Shown in pieces: positions 58,696-64,000 of a stretch of 64,000 bases of DNA. The first letter of the stretch is position 1. Each line of letters opens with the position of its first letter. The stretch is from Hymenobacter profundi (lineage in GTDB: Bacteria; Bacteroidota; Bacteroidia; Cytophagales; Hymenobacteraceae), in NCBI RefSeq assembly GCF_019334315.1, contig NZ_JAHWGL010000003.1:50939-114938 (forward strand). Direction: 5' to 3'. The notes beneath the pieces are model-generated. The model did no database searches. It had not been told where the DNA came from and worked only from the letters and a program-made list of their open reading frames with translations. Both the position numbers and the translations under genes were made by a program.

Positions 58696-60726
58696 CTAAT
58701 CCTTGGTAATGGTGAACTCTACACGACGGTTGAGGCGACGGGTTTCTTCGCGGGCGTTGCTGGCGCGAGGCTTGGCGCCGCCGTAGCCCACAGTGGCAAT
58801 GCGGTTGGCAGCCACGCCTCGGCTCACGAGGTAGCGCCTCACCTCCTGCACCCGCTCCAGGGAGAGCTGCACGTTCAGCTGGGGATTACCCACGTTGTCG
58901 GTGTGGCCTTCCAACTGAATGCTGACGGCGGGGTTATCGACCAAAGTGCGGGCCAGGCGGTTCAGTTCTTCGTAGGAAGCGGGCAGCAGGTCGTATTTGC
59001 CTTGGGAGAAAATCAGGGTAGGCAGCTCCAGCTTGGAGCCCACAGCGGCGGGCACCAGCAGCAGGTCGCGGCGCATGGAGCCGGCCACGGTTACGGTATC
59101 AGAGGCTGTGAGGAAACCAGTGCTGGTAGCCGTGAGGCGGTATTGGCCGGGCGGCAGCGAAAACTGGTAAAAGCCCGTGCCAGCATCGGTGCGGCCGGTG
59201 GCGTTGAAGATAATGTCGGAGCCCAGGCGCACGGCCTTCACTTCAGCTGGCACGGCCTGACTGGTTTTGGTATTCAGCACCTTACCAGTGAGCATGATGC
59301 GGGCCGCCACGGGTCTGGCCGTGGTATCGGGTGCGGGTGGCTCCTGCGTTACCCCGGTGATGGTACGGAACAAGTCGGCGGGAGCATCGGGCTTAGGTGC
59401 CGAGGCAAAGAAGGCGTGCTTACCGTCGCCAGATACCGATAGGTAGGCATCGAACCCTACCCCGTTGATTGAGCCGCCCAGGTTGCGCGGCACGCTCCAC
59501 GAGTTCCAGCTTAGCGTATCCAGGCGCGTGCTGGCGAAGATATCGGCTCCGCCAAAGCCGGCGTGGCCATAGGAGGAGAAATACAGTGTTTTGCCGTCGG
59601 GCGACATCCAAGGCGCGAAGTCGAAGCCCGGCGAGTTGATGACGCTACCCAGGGTTTGTGGCTCGCTCCAGGTGCCATCGGACAGGGAGTAGCTCACGTA
59701 AAGGTCGTTGCTACCCTGCGTGTCGCTGCGCTCAATGGAGAGCAGCAGCACTTTTTCGTCGGGTGTCATAAAGAACGTATTCGACGGACTCACGGAGTAG
59801 TAGTTGCGAATGGGCAGCGGTTCGGGCAGCGCATTCCTACCCTTGGCGCCCGGCACGACCCTTGACACGCCTTCGTCGCGGAAGGAGTCGCGGTTATAGG
59901 TGCCGCGCAGCAGCAGGGCTTTGCCATCCTCCAGCACCGACATCACACCGTTGTTCTGGGCCGTGTTCAGCCCTTCAACGCGCGACGCGGGGCCCCAGGT
60001 TTCGCCGTTGTCGGCGGAAGTACTCACCCAAATATCGCCCGACTCAGTGTTTCCTTCCGTGTTGCCAGCATATTTGGTACGGGCCAGGTAAAGGCGCTTG
60101 CCATCAGGGGTAGGGACGGGTTGCAGCTCGTTGGCGGGTGTATTGAGAGCCGGCAGGGGCCGCACGGGGCCGAAACCGGGCGCCGTTACGTCAATATTGA
60201 GTCGCAGCTTGAACAAGCGCCACTGCTGAGTAGCGCGGTTTTGGGGCGCCTGCCCTACCACCGGCGTCGCGTTGAAGCGGTCGGCGCCGGCTAAAGCAGC
60301 GCATTTGTCGTTGCCGCGGTTGATGAGCTGCAAGGTGCCTACCGGCCCGGTGGGCACCAGGGCCCACTGCTGGTAGAAGCTGCCCGTCCAGGGACGCTGC
60401 ACAATGGGCGCATTTTCGTCGGGACGCTCCAGGGTTAGGCACATCGTGCTGTTGCGCGACTCGATGCGGTAGTATTGGCTGCCGGCCATCACGGGCACAA
60501 AGCGCCACTGCTGGCTCCGGGCCTGGTTGAACTCCCACTGCACGGCGGCAGCCCCGGCTTCGGCGGAGGAGTTAGCAATATCGAGGCTGCGGCCGCTACT
60601 GCGGGCTATAATACCATACCAGGCGCCTTCTTCGGGCATAATGCCCGCCGTTTGCGCCCATCCAGATTGACCAACCCCTATCACCAACAACAGCAGCCAC
60701 AGGCCGCGAACTAGCATTGAATTCAT
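58696..60726 (-). CDS. Multi-domain OmpA-family envelope protein
   Basis: A 676-residue secreted protein. Signal peptide at 1-25 (GLWLLLLVIGVGQSGWAQ). Residues about 28-170 form a ricin-type beta-trefoil with three Q-W repeats (QQWRFVPV, QQWALVPTG, QQWRLFKL). PD40/WD40-like blades follow (GKRLYLARTKY, GKTLYFSSYGHAGFGGADIF), then a carboxypeptidase-regulatory-like domain (TGKVLNTKTSQAVPAEV, about 490-565) and a C-terminal OmpA domain (LEGHTDNVGNPQLNVQLSLERV, RRLNRRVEF) for peptidoglycan binding. Probably anchors at the wall and binds sugars. Confidence 0.9.
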   Translation of the reverse strand: MNSMLVRGLWLLLLVIGVGQSGWAQTAGIMPEEGAWYGIIARSSGRSLDIANSSAEAGAAAVQWEFNQARSQQWRFVPVMAGSQYYRIESRNSTMCLTLERPDENAPIVQRPWTGSFYQQWALVPTGPVGTLQLINRGNDKCAALAGADRFNATPVVGQAPQNRATQQWRLFKLRLNIDVTAPGFGPVRPLPALNTPANELQPVPTPDGKRLYLARTKYAGNTEGNTESGDIWVSTSADNGETWGPASRVEGLNTAQNNGVMSVLEDGKALLLRGTYNRDSFRDEGVSRVVPGAKGRNALPEPLPIRNYYSVSPSNTFFMTPDEKVLLLSIERSDTQGSNDLYVSYSLSDGTWSEPQTLGSVINSPGFDFAPWMSPDGKTLYFSSYGHAGFGGADIFASTRLDTLSWNSWSVPRNLGGSINGVGFDAYLSVSGDGKHAFFASAPKPDAPADLFRTITGVTQEPPAPDTTARPVAARIMLTGKVLNTKTSQAVPAEVKAVRLGSDIIFNATGRTDAGTGFYQFSLPPGQYRLTATSTGFLTASDTVTVAGSMRRDLLLVPAAVGSKLELPTLIFSQGKYDLLPASYEELNRLARTLVDNPAVSIQLEGHTDNVGNPQLNVQLSLERVQEVRRYLVSRGVAANRIATVGYGGAKPRASNAREETRRLNRRVEFTITKD

Positions 60727-60834
60727 GTGTGCACAACAGATGAAATGGCCTGCAAGTTAGCCCAAATCTGCAGCCGGGCGCTGTCAACAATTCATTCTGT
60801 GGATAAGGAAGATAATAACTACTCTTGCTTAAAT

Positions 60835-60884
60835 GCCGAAACGCCGCCCGTTGCCTACTGGCAACGGGCGGCGTTTCGGCTTTG
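60835..60884. terminator. Strong bidirectional terminator
   Basis: Perfect 21-bp stem GCCGAAACGCCGCCCGTTGCC / GGCAACGGGCGGCGTTTCGGC, TACT loop; 35 bp beyond the end of the small gene at 60919. Confidence 0.8.
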
Positions 60885-60918
60885 CTAGTAACTCGCGCGC
60901 AGGCAGCGAGCAGCAGCT

Positions 60919-61119
60919 TTACTTGGCGTTGTTGATGTACTTGAACCGCACAAACCGGTCGTTTTCGTAAATGGCTGCGAAGTGGCCGCCAGCGGTATTC
61001 TGAACCTCTTTTTTGGGTTCAATTGCCCGGCTGGGTGTAGCAGGAGTGGGCACTGTAGGGTAAGAACCAGGAGCCAGTGTTGGAACATGGCAAATAAAGG
61101 AGAGGATTTTTGATGCCAT
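60919..61119 (-). CDS. Hypothetical small protein
   Basis: A 66-residue protein (MASKILSFICHVPTLAPGSYPTVP...) with a proline-rich middle and a C-terminal AGGHFAAIYENDRFVRFKYINN. Start chosen at 61119, as the upstream 22 residues look untranslated. No family recognised. Confidence 0.45.
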   Translation of the reverse strand: MASKILSFICHVPTLAPGSYPTVPTPATPSRAIEPKKEVQNTAGGHFAAIYENDRFVRFKYINNAK

Positions 61120-61185
61120 AGAAGTGTTTGTTAAATGAGGCTGTATAAAAGAAAGGGTCTGATGTCGTCCGCAGTAATGATTCAA

Positions 61186-61572
61186 ATATAATTATCTTCT
61201 TATTTAGTAGAATGATAAAAAGAGCTATTTTTTCTTGGCTAAATTAAAAATACCTAGTATCCCGTAGGCCTTCCTCCGTACTGGCACGGAGGAAAATCAG
61301 TACATAGTAACTTTGGCACGAACTATAACAAGCCGTGCACCTATTTCCCTTTGTTCTAACTGGATAGATCTTACAAGCTTTTTAGAGCCTATAGCTCAAG
61401 CGTAAGAAAATTTCTGGCAGCCCACTACGAGTTTATATTTCCTTCGTTGCAGTCTCCCAGAAAAAGACTAGCCCCACCTGCTAGTGCTGTACCTTCTACT
61501 ATTTAATAAGTACAAATACTGACCCCTACCAGCCCTATTGCGCTGTAGTGCCCTATCATGCCCACAGATTAA
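61186..61572. other. Intergenic region without a gene
   Basis: AT-rich, with stop codons in all frames. One hairpin CCTCCGT-ACTGGC-ACGGAGG lies at 61273-61292. Probably a promoter region for the small gene to the left; nothing else seen. Confidence 0.5.
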
Positions 61573-62214
61573 TCAAGGAATCAGCTTGTGCCGCAGGGCA
61601 TACTGAATCAAACCTACCACCGATTTGGAGTTCGTCTTGACCAAGATGTTCTTCCGGTGCGTTTCCACCGTTCGCTCGCTGATGAAGAGTGTTTCGGCAA
61701 TCAGGTTGTTGGAGTATTCGCGGGCAATCAGGCGCAGAATCTCGTGCTCCCGCGCCGTTAGGTTTACGGGAGTGGTGCCTACCGTGGCGGAATGTTGCAG
61801 GATCGTGTTGCCTATCTCCTGGCTGAAAAAGGTACGGCCCGCCGCAATAGTGCGAATGGCCGTGCTCAGTTCTTCGCGGGTCGTGTTCTTCAGTAAATAT
61901 CCCATGCCGCCGGCATCCAGCACTTCGCGTATCTGGGCGTAGTCGTCGTCCATGCTCAGCACCAGCACGCGTATCCGGGGGTAGTGCGTGCGGAGCGCCT
62001 GTGTCAGTTCCACCCCCGACATCTGGGGCATGTTCATGTCTATCACAGCTACCTGTACCTCCGGATGCGTGGGAAGTTGAGCTAACGCCTCTGGCCCGCT
62101 GTTCGCCTGCCCCACAACGCAGATATCAGCCTCTGGGTGCAACAGCGTTTTGACGCCTTCCAGCACCAGCGGATGATCATCTACCAGATATACGGAAATA
62201 CGCTGTTCACTCAT
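61573..62214 (-). CDS. NarL/FixJ-type response regulator
   Basis: A 213-residue two-component regulator. Receiver domain with Asp12/Asp13 (LVDDHPLV), phosphorylated Asp59 (AVIDMNMPQ), Ser87 and Lys109 (YLLKNT). LuxR-type HTH at the C-terminus (LTAREHEILRLIAREYSNNLIAETLFISERTVETHRKNI, about 151-190). No sensor kinase is adjacent in the window. Confidence 0.93.
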   Translation of the reverse strand: MSEQRISVYLVDDHPLVLEGVKTLLHPEADICVVGQANSGPEALAQLPTHPEVQVAVIDMNMPQMSGVELTQALRTHYPRIRVLVLSMDDDYAQIREVLDAGGMGYLLKNTTREELSTAIRTIAAGRTFFSQEIGNTILQHSATVGTTPVNLTAREHEILRLIAREYSNNLIAETLFISERTVETHRKNILVKTNSKSVVGLIQYALRHKLIP

Positions 62215-62388
62215 TCCAGTCTAACACAATGCCGTGCTACGGCCTGATTTTACTATACTCTGGTTTCTACGAGAGCAGTGCTATCAAAGGTAATGCGAAA
62301 TTATATATAGAAATATGATGCTTCTATCGCGTCACCGCAAGCACCAGTTCTACAACGCAGCAGGTACCGCCAAACCGCTTTCTATAAC

Positions 62389-62431
62389 TGAAAAAAGCCG
62401 CTTCTTCAGATGAAGAAGCGGCTTTTTTCAG
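62389..62431. terminator. Terminator between amidohydrolase and regulator genes
   Basis: CTGAAAAAAGCCGCTTCTTC / GAAGAAGCGGCTTTTTTCAG with an AGAT loop; 15 bp beyond the amidohydrolase stop on the minus strand. Confidence 0.85.
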
Positions 62432-62445
62432 TTAGTAGCGAGTGG

Positions 62446-63798
62446 CTATTTCACTCCGTACTTGGTCACGAACTTGTTACTCAGGTACGTCTGCTTGTTG
62501 TCGCGGTTGAACTCGCGGCCGTCGATGTAGGCGTGGGTCAGGTCGTTGGTGCGCATATCGAGCAGGTCGCCGCGGCTTACTACTAGGGTAGCACTTTTGC
62601 CGGCTTCCAGGGAGCCGTAGTCCTTGTCGAGACCCAGGATTTGGGCAGGGCTCAGAGTTACGGCCGTGAGGGCCTGCTCTTTGGTGAGACCGAAACCAGC
62701 GGCCGTACCGGCTACAAAGGCCAGGTTGCGCGAGCCGGCAGTTTCCATGCTGCCCTCGTAGTCGAGGCAGTAGCGGATGCCGGCTTTTTGCAGGGTAGCG
62801 GGCAGTTTGTAGGCTTGGTCGTAGTCGTCGCCGTCGCGCAGGGGTAGGGCGTGGATGCGGGAGAGTACCACGGCCACGTCGTTCTGCTTCAGGAAGTCGA
62901 GCATCATCCAGGCGTCGCGGGCGCCTACCACCGTTACCTTCTGCACGCCCAAGCGCTTGGCAAAGCGCACAGCTTCCAGAATTTCCTTGCCGTTATCGGC
63001 GTGGATGTAGAGCGTTTTAGAGCCGTCGAACAGCCCACCCAGCGAGGCCAGCCGCAGGTTGGTGGCGTGGACAGTAGACAAATACCGGTAAGCCGATGCC
63101 TCAGCAAACAGCTGCTCCAACTCGTTGAGGCGCTGCTGACGGGCCTGCTCCCGGCGCTCAGCGGCGCGCGGGTCAGCAGTTGCCCCTCCAAAAAAGCGGG
63201 GTGGCGCCGAGGTAGGCCATACCAGGTGCTGCCCCTCGTCAGGGCGCACGGCGGCGTCTTCCCAGTTCCAGGCATCCAGTTGCACCACGCTGCTTTGGCC
63301 GGAGAGCAGGCCGCCGCGGGGCGTAATCTGGGCCAGCAGCACGCCGTTGGTGCGCACGGTGGGTAGGACGTCGGAGTCGGTGTTGTAAGCAATCAGGGAC
63401 CGGACGTTGGGGTTCAGTTCGCCTACCTCCCGCTCGTCCACGGTAGCCCGCACCGATTCGGTTTCCGTCAGGCCTAGTGTGGTATTGGGCAGAATGAGGC
63501 CGGGGTAGATTTCCTGGCCTTTCACATCCACCATTTCGGCGCCAGCTGCAGGCGTGTAGCCGCTACGGGCACCGGCGTAGAGGATGCGGCCCTTATCAAA
63601 GGCTACCACCGCGTCGGGCACTACCGTGCCGTTGCCTACGTGCAGCGTGCCGCCCGTGAGTACAATGGGCTTGCTCTGGGCAGGGGCCGGCATGGGCACC
63701 TGGGCCTGGGCGGCTATTGACAAGAGTAAGCTAATAGCTATTATTTGTTGGCTTTTAGCTTTTTTCAGCTGGGAAAAGAATGTGGTATATCGTTTCAT
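62446..63798 (-). CDS. Secreted amidohydrolase-family protein
   Basis: A 450-residue protein with a signal peptide (KSQQIIAISLLLSIAAQAQ, about 15-33). The amidohydrolase start IVLTGGTLHVGNGTVVPDAVVAFDKGRILYAG and the late ALTAVTLSPAQILGLDKDYGSLEAGKSATLVVSRGD segment are typical of imidazolonepropionase-like enzymes. The usual H-x-H motif after the first domain is replaced by LILPNTTLG, so metal binding and catalysis are doubtful; similar paralogues often occur in tandem with an intact enzyme, which would lie beyond the right edge. Start at 63798, since the longer frame reads through a repeat arm. Confidence 0.85.
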   Translation of the reverse strand: MKRYTTFFSQLKKAKSQQIIAISLLLSIAAQAQVPMPAPAQSKPIVLTGGTLHVGNGTVVPDAVVAFDKGRILYAGARSGYTPAAGAEMVDVKGQEIYPGLILPNTTLGLTETESVRATVDEREVGELNPNVRSLIAYNTDSDVLPTVRTNGVLLAQITPRGGLLSGQSSVVQLDAWNWEDAAVRPDEGQHLVWPTSAPPRFFGGATADPRAAERREQARQQRLNELEQLFAEASAYRYLSTVHATNLRLASLGGLFDGSKTLYIHADNGKEILEAVRFAKRLGVQKVTVVGARDAWMMLDFLKQNDVAVVLSRIHALPLRDGDDYDQAYKLPATLQKAGIRYCLDYEGSMETAGSRNLAFVAGTAAGFGLTKEQALTAVTLSPAQILGLDKDYGSLEAGKSATLVVSRGDLLDMRTNDLTHAYIDGREFNRDNKQTYLSNKFVTKYGVK

Positions 63799-63820
63799 GA
63801 TGGTTGTCGTGCTTGTGTGG

Positions 63821-63966
63821 ACCCCACCCCCCGGCCCCCTCCCCTCCGGGAGAGGGGGAGCCTTTACCGAAGCTATTAGCTGATGGTTGTTAGCCGTTAG
63901 CTTCATTCAATAGCAAACCCGTTAGGCTCCCCCTCTCCCGGAGGGGAGGGGGCCGGGGGGTGGGGT
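63821..63966. repeat. Perfect 43-bp inverted repeat
   Basis: Left arm 63821-63863 and right arm 63924-63966 are exact reverse complements. Each arm contains its own partial palindrome around CTCCCCTCCGGGAG and a run CCCCCCGGCCCCCTCCCC. The 60-bp centre holds TTAGC words. Length, GC content and paired arms resemble REP/BIME-type elements dispersed in related genomes. It lies just upstream of the amidohydrolase start. Confidence 0.8.
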
Positions 63967-64000
63967 GTTCGTTTACTGATCCTCTTCCTTCTCCTCGCCC

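Overview
The window reads as a chromosome of a high-GC member of the Bacteroidota, most likely Hymenobacter or a close relative (inferred from protein character and gene order; no rRNA or marker gene settles it). Ordinary chromosome lies at both ends. On the left are comEC (running off the edge), a GNAT acetyltransferase, phoH, a SAM hydroxide adenosyltransferase, hscB and tRNA-Leu(CAA). On the right are a BLUF photoreceptor, a SEC14/STAS-like small protein, a large OmpA-family envelope protein, a NarL-type response regulator and a secreted amidohydrolase.

Between them, from about 5305 to 56010, sits one integrated element of about 50.7 kb. A 19-bp sequence from the 3' end of tRNA-Leu is repeated exactly at 55992-56010. 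A complete tyrosine integrase lies just inside the left end, and a CI-like S24 repressor with a divergent Cro-like gene lies just inside the right end. A helicase-centred replication module (DnaB plus a DUF1376 protein), a RecE-like nuclease operon and a small membrane-protein/M15-peptidase pair look phage-derived. I see no capsid, portal, terminase, tail, relaxase or conjugation gene, so the element resembles a phage satellite or a decayed prophage carrying cargo.

The cargo is mostly defence. From 48658 down to 32690 (minus strand) runs a nine-gene operon that combines the phosphorothioation genes sspB-sspC-sspD-sspA with brxC, pglZ and a short brxL, that is, a type 4 BREX system. It has a second divergent DUF4007 gene and one small gene I cannot name. 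Next to it are a two-TM SLATT protein, an AbiEi/AbiEii type IV toxin-antitoxin pair with a symmetric four-copy operator, a HipA-like kinase/DUF3037 pair, and two large STAND NTPases: one with a Cap4/DUF4297-like N-terminus (13194-17873) and one with a PD-(D/E)XK-like N-terminus (26355-30119). A SLOG protein, a RING/zinc-ribbon protein and a DUF1963 protein are further accessory genes.

Non-coding structure is rich. It includes a tRNA-like sequence with intact acceptor, D and T arms but an anticodon domain about 40 nt too long (7811-7923); a G-rich stretch of about 1.1 kb with no credible gene (22547-23570); three tandem hairpins with a shared design but different stems (24816-24920); three CGCCCCCA motifs at exact 12-bp spacing before the integrase; and a perfect 43-bp inverted repeat near the right edge. 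Remnants of an IS5-type transposase and of a second integrase show earlier turnover inside the element.
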